NCBI GenBank assembly: GCA_013399115.1
Contig: VXAA01004291.1
Location: forward strand, 434,001 to 498,000
Length of the DNA stretch: 64,000 nucleotides
Origin: Anseranas semipalmata
Taxonomy: Eukaryota > Chordata > Aves > Anseriformes > Anseranatidae
Reading direction: 5' to 3'
Shown in pieces: positions 13,383 through 28,300 of this stretch; the first letter of the stretch is position 1, and each line of letters begins with the position of its first letter. The notes beneath the pieces were generated by a model. The model was not told where the DNA came from and did no database searches. It was given only the letters and a program-made list of their open reading frames with translations. The position numbers were made by a program, and so were the translations under genes.

Positions 13383-16300
13383 GTAGGTCTTTACTGTTAA
13401 TTATATTTAATTGTTTCCCAAGTATTTCCAGACTCAGAATCCTTTTACAACAGATTTTTTTTTGTCTCCTTTCCCCTTTTCTGTCTCTTAATAGAAATTT
13501 GGAGCTAGAAATTTCCCAGTTCCCAACCCATATTTTGAAATATTTTTCTAAGTATAATGAGGTTTGAATTATGCAGGTGTATCTTCTGGCTATAAGAATT
13601 CTAAGTTAGCAGAAGTTTTGCCTCTTAAATTTACTGTGATTAAAAATCACACAAATTAAAAAACTGTTATTTTTAGCAGGAGAAACAGTAGGTTGTTTAT
13701 GACTAGTAATTTTAAGCTACATGTTGTGGAGAGTGCTTAAAGAATGCTTTTACCTTGCATTTTTATGTTAGAGAGGGAGATCTAGAAAATGAAGAGCCAA
13801 ACATTTGGTCTATTGCACCTGCTCCAGCTATTGCTGAAATTCCAGCTGCAGAGGAGTTACAGAGGGAACTGGAAAAAAACACAGCCAGCAGTTTTATGGG
13901 TAAAATACTTGACATTCTTTTTGAATGACTTGACAAATAATTAGCTTGACAGATAATTCGTCCTCCTTATTTTAATACTGTGAAATATGAAATATTGTAG
14001 GTATGCAAATATAGACAAATAATATATTTTAGTTCAGAGTGATGGTCTTGTTCATAGCAAAGATTTGGAATATTAGCAGTCCTCTTTGGGCATGTGCAGG
14101 CTGCTGTGCTGCTTTATGACATTCTCTATTTGGGCATTATATTATTAAAATAAAGTTGTTTTCCTACTACATGCAAGAGTAATCCTGTCAAGAACTACTT
14201 ACTCAAGTAAGCTTTCTGGTGTTTGTAGAAAACCACAAACAGGCCACTGTAATTTTAAGTTTCTAGATGTATAACACTGAAATTAACAGAGGATGGTGAC
14301 GAACTGCTATTTTTCTTAATTAATTTTATGCGTACTCCAAACTGTAAGGATATGGTTAAAAGATTAGCAAATCTAAGTGAAGGCTGTTTAATACAGCTGT
14401 TTCCAATCTCTCATTTCTGCTGTTGCCTCTTTTGCTGGCAGTAATGCTTGTATGGCCAGACTGGGACACTGATCATACTGAAAACTAACCCTACAAAGCA
14501 TGATCAGTAACTAGGATGACTATGAAACTGGACTGCCACTGACTTCATTAGGAGTTGTGACTGTTAAGAACGCATGTCGTATCTCACAGCTGTTCTTAGT
14601 AGGAACTTCAAGCCTGGTCATTGTATCATTTTTTAAAAAGCCTGTCTTTATTCTGAGGCAGAGTAAGGAATTTCCATTTTACAAATTTCTGGGGTTAAAG
14701 TGAAGGATGTGTCTAGAAGTAATTTTAATCTATTTTGTAGTTCTGAGGAATAGCTTTGCTCCCTTGCTTTGTATAATGAACATAGAAAGTGGCCCTATTT
14801 TTATAACTTTTTAATTGACGAGAGATGTATTGGATTCATCAGCACAAGTCATGTAATATAAAGTTCTTGCAATAAGGTAGGAGAGTAAGTTCATGTAATA
14901 AATGTGAACTTGGCTAATTTTATGTGGAAAATGTTTAATGAAATGAGTATGAATAGGAATATGAGTGAATATTAATAGAAATAATAATTTATTGTCTATC
15001 GTAGGAGGGGTAAAGCACCAGAATTTTATACAACAATGCAGGAGTAATATTGAGGATGTAAATGATATATCAGCAGCACCTGTTCATTTTGGCATAGCCT
15101 CTGAAAAACAAATGCTCCAATTAAGTGTAGGAGAAAGAGAGAAAATTAATTTTCGGCATGAAAGTCTGAAAATGGTTTCATTGTTTCTCTCTCCTGACCA
15201 AGATAAATATAAAATAGGAACAGGGATTTGTCAGCAACCTGATGCAAATTTTTCACAGAGTAAAATCTTAATTAATTTTCCGGAAAATGGTAATGATGAG
15301 AGTGTCCATTCAACATTAAGAAAAAGGTATGCTTCTAGTCAATTCTGATAAATCATCAACTGTCAGAGTTGTGTTATTGTTTTTGGTGTATTTGTCAAAT
15401 GCAGAGGTTTTGATTCTTCAATTGAAGGTACTTTAACAGGGCTCCAGACACTAAGTCTTTTCAATGTAAGTAAAAAAGACGTTTCTTTTTGGCAATATTT
15501 TAGTACTGTAATAAATGTGTCCTGAGTTTAGCCTCTTTTACGAGGAAAGTAAGGATGAGATTTTTTTTATTTTTTTAATTTTTAATACATTGATAGATAA
15601 CACGGGTTCTTCAAAATACCATTTGGGGTTCTTTACTCGGCAAAGAGCGAGAAGACTGAGATCACATGTTTTTCGGTGCAGAGGTCAGCCAGCCAGGAAT
15701 ACTTTGAGCAGTTCTCAGTGTGATTTTAGTGCTGCCTGGGAGATGAGGTTTTACAGATAAACTTCCCTTCTATGCCTGGCTTTTCTCAGTCCTCAGAACT
15801 TGTATGTCTCTATTGTTTTTAATTATGCAGAGGTTGACAGTTAATCTACTATTGGGATTCAGAGCCCATCTGGACAGGGAGTTTATTTTTTCAGGTTCTT
15901 TCTGGAATGAAGGTAAAGTTAAAATGTATCTTGAAAGGAGTCTCCTTTACGTAGAAGAGTGTCAGATGAAATAAAATTATTTACAAACTTTTCTTATGAT
16001 TGTATCTTACTGCTTGTGCTTCTAATATAAATATGCATATTTTTCAAATATTAGAGGAAATATGTAGCATACCACAAAGTAATAAATATCCTGCATCTTT
16101 TGCAGCTTATTTAAAATGTCTGATTGTATGTATAAAAATACAGAATTTCAAGATAGTTCAGTGGATATGAAACAAGTTGATACTCACTTTAATACAAGTG
16201 AAAACATGACAGAAGTGAGAAAAGAAGATGTGTGGAGAAAAAATCATCATACTCCAATAACTACAGGCTCAGATTTTACCCTACATAGGGCAAATGATGG

Positions 16301-19300
16301 GGACATTGCATCTAAAATTGGAATTAAAATAAAATCATTTCCTAGTGCTTCAAAGATTCTGGATATGACAGGTAATTATTAGTGCTCTGTTTAAAAAAAA
16401 CTAGTCCGCTGTCTGTCTTTGGTATATAATAATGGATATTCATGATCTGAAGTAAAGAATGAAGAACCTTTTTCTTCCAGCTCAAAGTAAGATAATTGAC
16501 TAAATATAGATAGGTGATATTACAATTTTAAGCAACTTAAATGTATTGTTGTTTAATATGTGCTGTGTAAACAATTTGTGAAGAAAAGTTACATTTTCCA
16601 AAGTGCTAAGTCTTGGACCTTTTTGAAAGTGTCACTCCAAGTCTGCATCCTAAACAATTTGAAAAGGAGCGGCCTGGTCCCTTGATAAGGTAAATAGTCT
16701 CATCTTTATTTGAAGCCCAGAATTAAAAATGGTTTGCTTATTAGTCATGTGGCTCACACTTGTATCTTTGTAGATTAAATAGGAAAAATCTCAAAAATGG
16801 AGGAAAGTGGTGAGAATTTTGATGAAATGATAGAATACTTGTTTTAGAAATTATTTTTGTTTTTAATTGGTAGGTTTTTTAATGTGTGTTTTATTTCTAG
16901 ATTTTAAGCTTTTGGGGACAGGGACTCGTATCACTGGAGTGTGCCTAGTGTATCAAGCTAAGTGCTGCAGAAGTATAAGAATAGAGAAGTAGTTCTAGCA
17001 GAAAATTGAAGGGCAGAGCTGTGGCTTAAGATGGGATTTGGATGCAGGTCGGGAATGGAGAGCATGATTCCTGTCTGATTGCCTTCATTGCGAGTTACTA
17101 GATTTGTGCATGAGGGGAGGGCATAAGATGTCATTTACTTATGACTCTATGAAAACCCTTGCTGAAGTCAAACATGGTTGAGGAACACCGTCTTCCACAA
17201 TGTTCTTGTATCCAAGTTAGGATGTTAAGGGCTGAATGGATGGACAAAAGCACCCCAGCATGGATTATAAAAACGGTAGGCTCAGAGGGGGTGGTTAATG
17301 GGGCACGCTCTGCCCATACACCTGCCTCGAGTGGAGTACTGCAGGGGTCCGTCCTGGTCTGTTTAACATCCCTCTCGGTGACCGGGGGGGAAGTGGTGGA
17401 ATGCACTCGTGAAATTTCCAGGTGTCACCAAACTGGGGGTGGATGCCAATGAATGCACTTGAGGGCTGGGCTGCTCTTCAGAAAGACCTAGCCAGGATGG
17501 AGGAGGGGGCTGCCAGGGACCTCATGAAATTCGGTAGGGACAAATGCCAAGTCCTGTCCTGAGGAAGGAGGAATCCCTGGGGTTCCCCTGGGCTGGCTGG
17601 AGGCAGCTCTGCAGAGAAGTGCCTGGGGTCTGGCAAACAGCACGCTGAATGTGAGCCAGCAGTGTGCCCCAGCAGTAGTGAAGGCCGACAGCATCCTGGT
17701 CTGTGTTAACAGGAACAAAGCTAGGAAGCCAAGGAAAGTGATTATCCCCTTCTTAGCACTTTTGTGTAACTTTTAACGCACTTCTCAGATGTCTAGGTAC
17801 TTCATTAAGTTTTGGCCCTCTGGTACAAGCAAGACATCCTGAAAATGGAGCGCGTTCAGCAGAGGGCCACCAAGACGGACCTTCCAAATGACAAGCTTGT
17901 GTCCCCCGTCCTATCACCTCTTTCTTTATCACCTCTATTTTGTTGCAGCCTTGTAGCTCCTCACAGAATGGATAGCTTAGAGTCAGGAAGATATTTTTCA
18001 TGGGTATTGGTTGAAAACAATGAAATCTGTTTTTTATAAACTTAATTACTTTTATTTCTTTAGGAACTACAGGAAGAAATTTGGAAATTTTGAGGGCTGT
18101 TACAGAAATACGTATCCTTTTATTTGCTGTATCTGATTTATGGATTTTATTACAATGCTTCTACATTTACAAAATTACAGTGTTTAATTTGTAGCCATAG
18201 GAACTCATGCGGTACACTAATAGTTTTGAATTGTAACATAATGCTGGGATTTGAATGATAAATGAGTGTTTATGCCTGGGACCTCCGAAGAGTGCAAATA
18301 GGACAACTTATAAATGGATCGTTCATTGACAAGCAAATTTATTCTTATTTCAAACATTCACATTTTATCATCAAAACTACTTATTTTTAAAATGTAAAAT
18401 GTAAAATTTGTAGTTTGCATAATATGTATTTAAGGCCAGATTTTATATGCAGAGATGCATATCCATATATAGCCCCATATACTTTAAAGAAAGGAAAAGT
18501 CGATCCGTATTTAGGCTTATTAGGAAAAGTGAATCTTATTTTTTCAAAACAAAATAAACTTTACATACTCCTTACAGATCAGTATTTGTTTTTATATGCA
18601 TATGGTATATTTCCATTATTTTAATTTATTTTACAATAATTTTCCTTCTTGTTCCTGCCTTGAATCCATAACATAATTAACAATCCATCTGTATCTGTCA
18701 AACTATTTTTTTTTTTGCATTTTTTACTGTTAAATATTTTGTTTCTAGTAAATTGTCAAATGATAGGTTAATATCAAGAAGAGTAAGTGTCTAAATTTAG
18801 GCAACTAAATTCATGTGTGTAGCTTAAGAATTGACATAATTTGCAAAACAAGTAAGTACTCGGTTCTGATGTTGCAATTATAGATAGTCAATGTTCCTCG
18901 TTTTGAAAATAGGTCATTTATTTAGAGGGGTAATTTTAGAGAAACCTTTTTAAAAAATCCTTGCTCATCTTTACTATTTTTTTTGTTTTTAATTAATTGC
19001 TTGTTTTATTCCTTTTTCTTTACTTTTTTTTGAGTCTTTTAAAATGAACGTAACATCCATTTAAGGCCTCAGCTATGCATTGTTATTGTTACTGTTGGTG
19101 TTATATCCGACTGTTTTTGCATCCACAGCCTGATGGGATGGTTGCGATTAGTCTGCTTGTGTGGGTTCAGTGCAAGTCCAGACAAGGATCAGCTCATTTA
19201 TTTGGATCGAAAGGAAACAATGCTCTCTTTCCTCTTACTTGTATTTTAGATAAGAATGTTTTTGTCTGGAAGATACGCAATGTTAGCAGTTGAAAATATC

Positions 19301-22300
19301 TTTAAAACCACTGTCAGCATTAACAGATCGTAGGTGAACTTCTTTACTACTGTTATAACTGGGCAAACAGAATTATGCTAATTAATGTGTTATATTACAA
19401 ATATAATGTGGCAGTTGACACTTCAGATACGTTAACAGCAGTGCTCTGCTTGCTCTTTCAAATGCTTTCACATGTCATAATTGTGTACCATTCCATGAAA
19501 CTTACTCTGGGGAGGAGGTTCTCAAGTCATGGTATAATCCTGAGACCTCTCAAATAGGTATTTGTTTGTTTTCTGTGAAATGGAATATTTGGCACGCCAA
19601 GAATCTAAACGAAGTTATTAAATGATTTAATAAGTTACTTTTTGGTAATTGTTTGATGAGCTTGTGTCAGTTAAAGATTGTGGCATGTTTTTTAAATTTG
19701 CATTTAAATTGCAAGAAAGGCATGCATTTCATAGTTCTAAAAGAAATTTTATAATGTTCACTCAATTGTTTTCAATTCCTTAATGCTCTCAAGCGACCCA
19801 ATTTAGAAGTATTTTTAAGGAGTTTCCATATTTTAACTATGCACAGTCTAAAGCCTTGGATGATGTAAGTATGAAAGCTGCAGCTGCAAGTAGTACTTTG
19901 TAGATAAATATATTGCATAAATGTAAATGAAACTTTAGTATTTAAGGGGTTAGAAAACAACAATATATCTAGAATCTCTTACTGGAATAGTTGAGCAGGA
20001 TTGTGCTTAGCTGGGAGAAGAGACTAGAAGAACTTTTTAAAATGTTTTTCTCAATTTTAAATGCATTTGTGTGAAGTTGTGAATTATCTGTGTATTTACA
20101 CATACAGATTGTTAATATTTTTAAATAATTTTCAAAGGAAAATTAAGCAGAACTTTAGAGAAGGATGTCCTTTTGGAAAAGTGTTATTTGCCCATCCTTT
20201 CTTTTTATCAGCTATACTTTTTCTTTAAAACCCCAAACTTATTTTGGAAGCAACCAATTTGAGGAAGATGGTGTTGTAGGTATTACAGAGGGAGGGGAAA
20301 TTGGAGTCTCATCAGTTTCCAACAGAGTATTTGAAATTTTTATTCAACTCTATGGGAAATACCAGTGTCAGTCACTAAAGCTTCTAAGCATATATTTTAA
20401 GCTGCTTTTGGTGTTGCAAATATTTTTGTTTGAATTTGTCATCTACTGAGTAATGTTTTATATAGAGAAGATTTTATATATAAGCCGAATAATCTTGCAC
20501 TTGGATTATATGGGGATCTATATCTTTACATTTTTTTCCTTACATCTGTAGTTTTATGCATAGATTAGGGTATTTTTCCTTCCAAATCTGTGCTTATTTT
20601 GGTGAGGATTATACATCATATTGGCCTGTAAAATAATCTTGCTTGACTTTTTTTTTTTTTNNNNNNNNNNNNNNNNNNNNNNNNNNNNNNNNNTTTTTTT
20701 TTTTTAGCAATTTTAATGACAGTAAATTTTGCTTACAGCTGTGGTTTTCTCTTATTCTAGGAACAGAGTTGTAGGGCAATAATTTTGGAAAAAAACATTT
20801 TTTGGAGTGGCTTATGTTTTAGTACTTCTAAATATAAACTTGTTTGCAAAGTACAAGGAGGGACAAGGTTTGCCTATCACTTATGTATAAGAGATGACGT
20901 TGGAAAGACAATTCAGCATATTAAAAAGATAATGGTCATATATATTTTTTTTATTGGTTGAGCTTGCAAGATTCAGCTTGGTAGAATTTCTCTGATATAC
21001 AGTGAGTGTTCCAAATGATTATTTAACAAAAATCAGGGAGGATTTTATATTCATATTTCATTGATTTTGTGTGTGTGTGTGTGTGTGTGTGTTTGTGAGC
21101 ATTGCAAAAATGGAACTGGTAGATATAGAATAAAGGTAATTCCTGCAAACAATTGCTTAGCAGTACTGTTACAGTCATTCATTGCTACAGTTACTTAAAA
21201 ATGAAGTACTAGGCTGCTATTCACTCTTTCCATCCTTGTGAACTCCTAATAGTCACAGAATATTTTTAGAGCATTAGCATCTAGAAGGAAAGGAAAAAAG
21301 AGTAAGAGTAGTAGAATCCATGGGGAGTCAGGAGGGAAGGAGGGAAATGAGCCTGCACAGGGAGCATGCTGCATGGAGGGAGAGTAGGTGAGTGACACTT
21401 GGGAGGAGGGTAGAGTTTACCAAGTGAGAGGAAAATGAAGGAACCTGGTACAGACATACCTGGCTTCTAAGATGATGGAGGATGGAATGTGAGGGAAGGA
21501 AGGAAAGAAACATCATCATGCAGAACCTGCTTTCATCATTATTTAAAACTTAACACTCTATTAAAATGATATATTTTCCACAAGATTGGAATTTTGGATA
21601 CAGATTGAATTACAGAAGGAAAACAAATAGCACTTTGAGCACAAATTTAATTCCTCTTTCTGGTGAACCTGTGCATGGTTGTAGTTGGATATTGGCAGTG
21701 ATTATTTATGTCATCTAGGGCTAGATGCTGGCATTTTTGCATTTGTCACAGAATGGGAGACTTCATTACATAATAACCTTAGATGAACAATATCTCATTT
21801 ATGTTTCCATGGCAGATGCATATCAAAAGATATTCTTTCTCTTGTTGTAATTTAAAGTTCACATCTAATGCAAAATTCATTAAAGAACTATGTGTATCAA
21901 TGTAATAAGTTTTTTGCATCTTTTTCAGCTAGACAATCCTTTTGAAATGTATGAATAGGTACAATGGATAGCTGTGTTATATTCACTACTATGCCATTCT
22001 TTCCTAGCTTCTTTATACAGATAGAAATTTTGTGATTTGTGCTCCAACTGGCTCTGGAAAAACTGTAATGTTCGAACTAGCTATTACCAGATTACTTATG
22101 GAAGCCCCAATGCCTTGGTTAAATATTAAAATTGTTTACAGTAAGTATTATGCAGCTTTAAGCATTTTGGTGACAGCAGTAGAAAATGTCATTCTGTAAG
22201 GGTGGCGATCTAGATTGAGTGCTTTAACAATACTGAAATTACATATGTAACAGCACTGTATAATTGTAGTGGTCACCCTTGCCTGTACAAATGAAAACAA

Positions 22301-25300
22301 AAATCTTGTAAAGAGTTTGTCGTCTAAGAAAGCAAGATGTACATGAAAAGGGAAGGAGGAAACAAAGGAAACTAAACCAAATTCTCAGTGGCAGAGCCTG
22401 AATTTAAGCAGTATCTTTTGTGTACCTGACTGTTGCTCTCAGAAGAGAACGAAATTTTCCAACATTGGCTTATCTGGCAAGGTTTCATGCTAACTGTTGT
22501 TTTCTGTCTACTAGTTCAAAGGCAACAGAGCCATGGTCTTCATGTGTTTTAATTGATCTATATAGAAACTAATGAAAATACTTGAAAATAGTCACATCTG
22601 TGACCATTATGCTTTTCTGTTTCTTCCCTGAAGAAATAAATTCATATCATGTAAAGCAGATGAGATTGACAAATATATCACTGTATGAATTAACTAACAT
22701 AGGGACAAAACTACCAATCTTGCTATTAATGGTTAATCTTTATATTTACAAAAGTTTCAGCCTTGTTTGTAATTTTTTTTTTTTAATTCCAATGAGTTCA
22801 ATTTCTTACAATAATGCCAGCGTTGATACAGAGTTTACTGTGTATTGTAAACAAATACATATTATAGTTTCCCTGAGTATAGCAAGGCGGAGCACTTCAA
22901 TGTGCTGTAAGGTTTTTGATTGCTTTGGTAGAATTGATACTAATTGTCTGGTTGGAATTTTCAGTAAGGAAAAAGTTAACTGCTGGTGGAATTAGATTTG
23001 CTGACCTTTCCAGGTTCGACAGTGATGACGAACAAGATGTGTCAGTTTTGCGAGTGTTGGAACAGGGGTGTTAATCGGAGTATGTACTGCTGGACGGTTC
23101 TATAGCTAGTTTGTCAGTGGTCCAATGTATGTGAATTAGCTTGTGGTAGTCATGTAAGGTAGAGTTGTTTCCCAGTAGCTTTAACATATGCTAAGGATTG
23201 GTGGCTGAATTTTAGGGAGCAATTACTAGTTTCTTGCATTCTGCCTCATTGATAGCAAAAGGTTACTCTTGCAATTTCACGAGCTACTTGCTGGTAGCTT
23301 TATCAGTTTTCTGGAGCTAGTGATTTTCTCTTCTGTATAGCCTACTGATAAGCTTATGAGGTTTTACACCTCTTTCTGTAGCAGAAACTTGTTCTTTAAA
23401 TCTGTTCATCTTGGGGATCAGTTGTCAGCTGACAGCAGAAATGGTTCATATTCCAGTGGCTCTAAGTAGCCATGACCACAAGATCTATTTTATTACTGTT
23501 GTTTTCAGATCACTGGTAGATCACTTGGTCTTTCACTTAAATTACTGCATTTTCCCTATCGATTACGTATCCAATATAGACTTCTATGTGTTGCTAGTAT
23601 CAGTCCTTGTAGAGAATGACTTCTGTTTTCTAGAAATCAACCTCCATCTGCAAAAGCATAGAATGTATCTTCAGGCCAGAAAAAAAAATTATGAACAACT
23701 AGGTTGTTTTAGGAGTCTGTTCATCAGGGCCAGCATCAGAGCTGCTGCCTCCCATGTTAGCTGGTATGGCACTGACTACGCTTAAGTGTACATGTGGTTT
23801 AGATAGATTTTGGTTTCTTCTAGTATTCTGTTGCCTGCTTGTGAATGGTTTCTCTTTTATAACCCCCCTTTCCCTCTGAATACAGAGTGCTCGCATCATT
23901 CTAAATAGGAAGAAGGTTGGTATTTGTATAATCTTTCATTAAAAAAGATATATTTCCTGTGGTTTCTTCTGTCTGTGAGAAAACCTTTGATAGCTGAGTG
24001 ATTATTGTTTCCATGTGGGACTGAGGAAAAAATTAGGATTAAGAGAGGGCATAAATAACCTTAATTAAAGTGTTCTGTTTCCAGTTCCTGATAGGGAAGA
24101 ACTGTGGCCCAAAGCTCGAAACTGATCTATGCACAAGGGTTAGGATAATCAGCGAATTGTGAATGTTACAGTTTTGGGAGCAAAGCTGAAAATTGAAGGA
24201 TTAAATGCAAGAAGACATCTGCATTTAGTATTTTTAGCAATATAGTTGAAGATTGTATGATGTAACTGATCATTTTGTGTTATTTTTAGTGGCTCCAATA
24301 AAAGCTCTATGCAGTCAGCGTTTTGATGATTGGAAAGAAAAATTCGGACCTATAGGACTGAGCTGTAAGGAACTGACAGGAGATACAGTGATGGATGATT
24401 TATTTGAAATACATCATGCTCACATTATTATCACTACACCTGTAAGTTTCAGTCCAAAATCTTAAAAAGAAAAAAAAAAAAACTTAGAATAAGCAGACAT
24501 TAGTGGTCTACTGATAGAATGCTGCTAGGTCTGCTCTTTTTTTTGTAATGAGTAGTGATTTTCAGAACAATTTTATGATCTTTATACTTGCCTGCAAACT
24601 GCTGTGCATCTGGGTCATATAAACAGAATATAACAATGTGTCAGATGAAACGTATATGGCATTAGCTTGACTTCATTTAACTGATTTAATTTAAAGATTT
24701 ATTAAAGTTTAGTCATGTCTGCATGTACTCCTGGCATATGTTGGCCTTTTAAACATTTTTCTCCTGTCTTTTTTTATCTCGTAGGAAAAATGGGATAGCA
24801 TGACTAGAAGGTGGAGAGACAACTCTATAGTTCAGCTTGTACGACTGTTTCTCATTGATGAGGCAAGAAAATTAATGATTTTTAAATGTAGTTTTTGTTC
24901 TTGAAGATGAAAGGAAACCTCTTAGAAAATAAAACATTTATTTAACACATGTATAGAGTATAACTGAAGAAATATTTTGCAAATGTTTTAAAATTCCTAA
25001 TAGGTGCATATTATAAAGGACGAAAGCCGTGGCGCAACATTAGAAGTTGTAGTCAGTCGGATGAAGACTGTTCAGTCTTCTCTTTGGCGTCTTTCAGAGA
25101 ATCATGACATTGTTCCTTCCTTGAGATTCGTAGCTGTGTCAGCAACAATCCCAAACGCTGAAGATGTAAGAGTTACATTTTAACAGTATTTTAATTAATA
25201 CATTTTATTTTATAAAAATTAAGTAGAGTTCTAAATAAACATCGATAGATACCAAAGTTGTCATTTTGAAGCTGTCAGCTGATGGCAGCTGTGTGGTTGA

Positions 25301-28300
25301 TGTTAACTTAATAAATAACCTTCAGCCATAGAGAACTATCAGCCAAGTATGGCTATGCTTCTGTTTCAGATTTCTGTGATTTTTGTCTTTAATATAAATC
25401 TAAATGGACTTGAGATTTCAATCCAAATTATGTTGGTTCAGTAGAAAGCAGAACTTCACTGGTTTTCATCATAAAAGCAATGTGAAATGGGTTAATAGTT
25501 TATATGTGACAAAAGGTAAGTCAATTATTTTGTAATGCAGTTAGAGCAGAGCATGATTAAAAGCAGAAAATTATTATTTAAATTCTCTTTCTTCTTTTTT
25601 AAAGATTGCAGAATGGCTTTCAGATGGTAAGATGCCTGCTGTATGTCTGAAAATAGATGAGGATCAACGACCAGTGAAGCTACGCAAAATTGTTCTTGGT
25701 TTTCCTTGCAGTGATAATCAGACAGAATTCAAATTTGACTTAACTCTTAACTACAAGATAGCTAGTATTATACAAACGTACTCTGAACAAAAGCCAGCAC
25801 TTGTGGTACAACATCTTTTCTTAATCTCATTTAAAATTGTTTCTTACTGAAAAGCGTTGGTTCAAAAAAATACTTTCTTACTTACAGTTTTGTGCCACAA
25901 GAAAAGGAGTACAGCAGGCTGCTTCTGTTCTTTCAAAAGATGCCAAATTTCTATTAAGTATAGAACAGAAACAAAGGTATTTTAACATTTGATTTTTTTT
26001 AAGTGTTTATGTGTTCTAGTAAGCTTGTGACATCTGTGAAGCTGTTGACCTAATAGAGTTTCTAGCAGAGGAGTGTCTGCAACAAGATCATCATCACAAT
26101 CATTCTTTTTGCTAAACTGGCACTCTTGGGAAATTTTATTTACTTCTCAGATTTTTAGGCTACCTTTCACAAACATTAAGTTGTTTCTAAAAGCTACTTT
26201 TAAAACATTAAAATGTTAATTTCCATGGACCTGTAAGGCCTTGTACTACGAAGATTATGCATATGAATAGTTTAATTGGGAATGTCTTACTAGCGTCTTA
26301 AGTTAAGCTCATGAGAAGTCTTTGCATTATCAGATACCTTTAATAAATACAGCTCTGAGCCATATTTAATTACTATTTACTTCAGGGCTGTCCAGTCATG
26401 GCAGCTACAGAAGCCACTTCCTGATTTTTGGACCCCAACCATTGCCCTCTTCACATCGTGTGAACAATACATCTCTGTTGCTTTCCCTGTTTCTCACTTA
26501 CATTTCTGCCAGCAGTATCTCTATCTGATTTCACCTTCTGCATCTGATTCAGAGCTAGATTGTATGTTGAAACTTGGAAAGATGACTGGGCTGGAAAGGG
26601 TGCAGTGGCTCCCCCAGAAAGTCGGTTTGTTTGCTTTGGGAAAGGTGGTGGTTGTAAGTATCCAAAGAATGTATAGTTAAAAAGTTATTTTAAGATGATA
26701 TCCTTTTGATAGTCTAACATGTAGTTATAAACAAAGAACATCTTTAAAAAGCACAAATGCAGTAGGACTATGAGAAAATATGTGGAAAAAAAATGTACAC
26801 GTCAAGGAATACATCCCACAATCTTGAAAGGCGTAATTGTATATCTAGTTTCATGTGAAGCTCTCTTTGCATTTTAAAAACATTCTTGCTTCTTTGTATA
26901 TTCTACCAACATTAGTGAATCTGTTTTGTGATTCCAAAGCACTTATTTTTTTTTCTGTGTTGTGTAGATTACAGAGGTCTGCAAATTCATTGAAAGATTC
27001 CAAGCTCAGAGGTGAATATAACCTACTACTTCTCTACCTTGTGAATGAAAATTTGCTTGAGTAAACTTAGTCAAGTAATGGGCATAATTATTTCATTATC
27101 AGATCTTTTAATGTGTGGTGTGGCTTATCATCATGCGGGTATGGAGGTGTGTGACAGAAAAATAATTGAAGGAGCTTTTACTGTAGGCGATTTACCAGTA
27201 CTTTGTAAGTAAATTTAACTTTGAAAGTCAAAATGTTGTTAATGTATCCTGAGAAGACCTTTGGAATTGGTAACATTTTATGATTCCACTGTTTATGTTT
27301 AACCTTTGGAAATACTTTGTAAAATCCAGATCAAGATGTTTTTGGGTTTCACTTTTACTCTGTGAGTATACCTAAAAACCAGAGAACTTTTCTTCTTTCC
27401 AGCATACACAGAGGTCACCCTCCCTCGTATGTTTGTACAGGGCTGGCCTATATCCAATTTCCTTCTAGTACTGCTGAGCCATCCTGTTGAGATGGAGTAC
27501 TCTGCTACTATGTCCTTTCTCAGCTTTCACATGATACTTTCTTGGTTTGTCCTTTGCAACCATGGGTTCCCTGAAAGTAAACTTGTACTTTTATGCTTCT
27601 TAGATGGGCAGGATTCCATTTTCAAACCCCCTATGCAAGGTGTTTTGACTGACAGGTTCCTAAGAAATATTCCATCTGCTGTTACATAGAATGAGAAGGT
27701 ATCTGTTTGAGACATGATGGTCTCATCTTGTCCAGGCCTTCTCTTTTCATATCCAAAAATTCAGACCCTATGAGAAATTGCATATGTGGTTCGTGTACAA
27801 CAGTGAAGGATTCATGGATTTTTCATTTCTGTACAGTGGTCCTGACTCACTATGAAATTTTAAGGTAGATCCCCTTACTATGATCTGGCAAAATTGCCAG
27901 AGTTGCAGTACCCATCCTATTAAAAAAATCTCTCTATTTCTGCAGTCTACTGTACTTTGTCTGCCTGGAGCTTTGTGTATGGCTTTGCCAACTGCTGTGC
28001 CATTTCTGAAATCTCAGGAGACAGTGGTTCTACAATTGCTCTTTGCAAAAAGAACTGGAGGCCCTGTGCCACAGCTGAACGTAATGTGCATGTACATTAA
28101 AACCACCATTAAAAGAATGCAAAGTTGCTTATTGATACTTGAGTCCTTTGAAATGTGTATTTTGTATCAACATTTCAGAATCATCTGAGATCCTATAATT
28201 ATGCAATAATTTATACAACTGAGGGGAAACTGAAAGGTCATTGGACATTTTCCGCCTCATGTCTGTGAACATGGAGGGGGATAGGGTTTTAACACACTTT

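Larger units (their letters stand above)
18112..24289 (+). other. HFM1: HFM1 introns 5, 6 and 7
   Basis: Introns 18,112-19,793, 19,865-22,007 and 22,141-24,289. They hold the poly(T) gap and the GT microsatellite. Intron 7 contains the longest chance frame (137 codons at 22,582), which has no splice or homology support. Confidence 0.8.

Noticed and set aside
17131..17452. Open frames on both strands of about 90 codons
   Set aside because: They are fragments of a decayed CR1 reverse transcriptase, not a host gene.
22582..22995. 137-codon + strand open frame in HFM1 intron 7
   Set aside because: It starts and ends within an intron, is low in charged residues and rich in Ile, Ser and Phe as expected of AT-rich chance frames, and shows no family I recognise.
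23411..23785. 124-codon frame in intron 7
   Set aside because: Intronic, no splice continuity with HFM1, and no recognisable domain.
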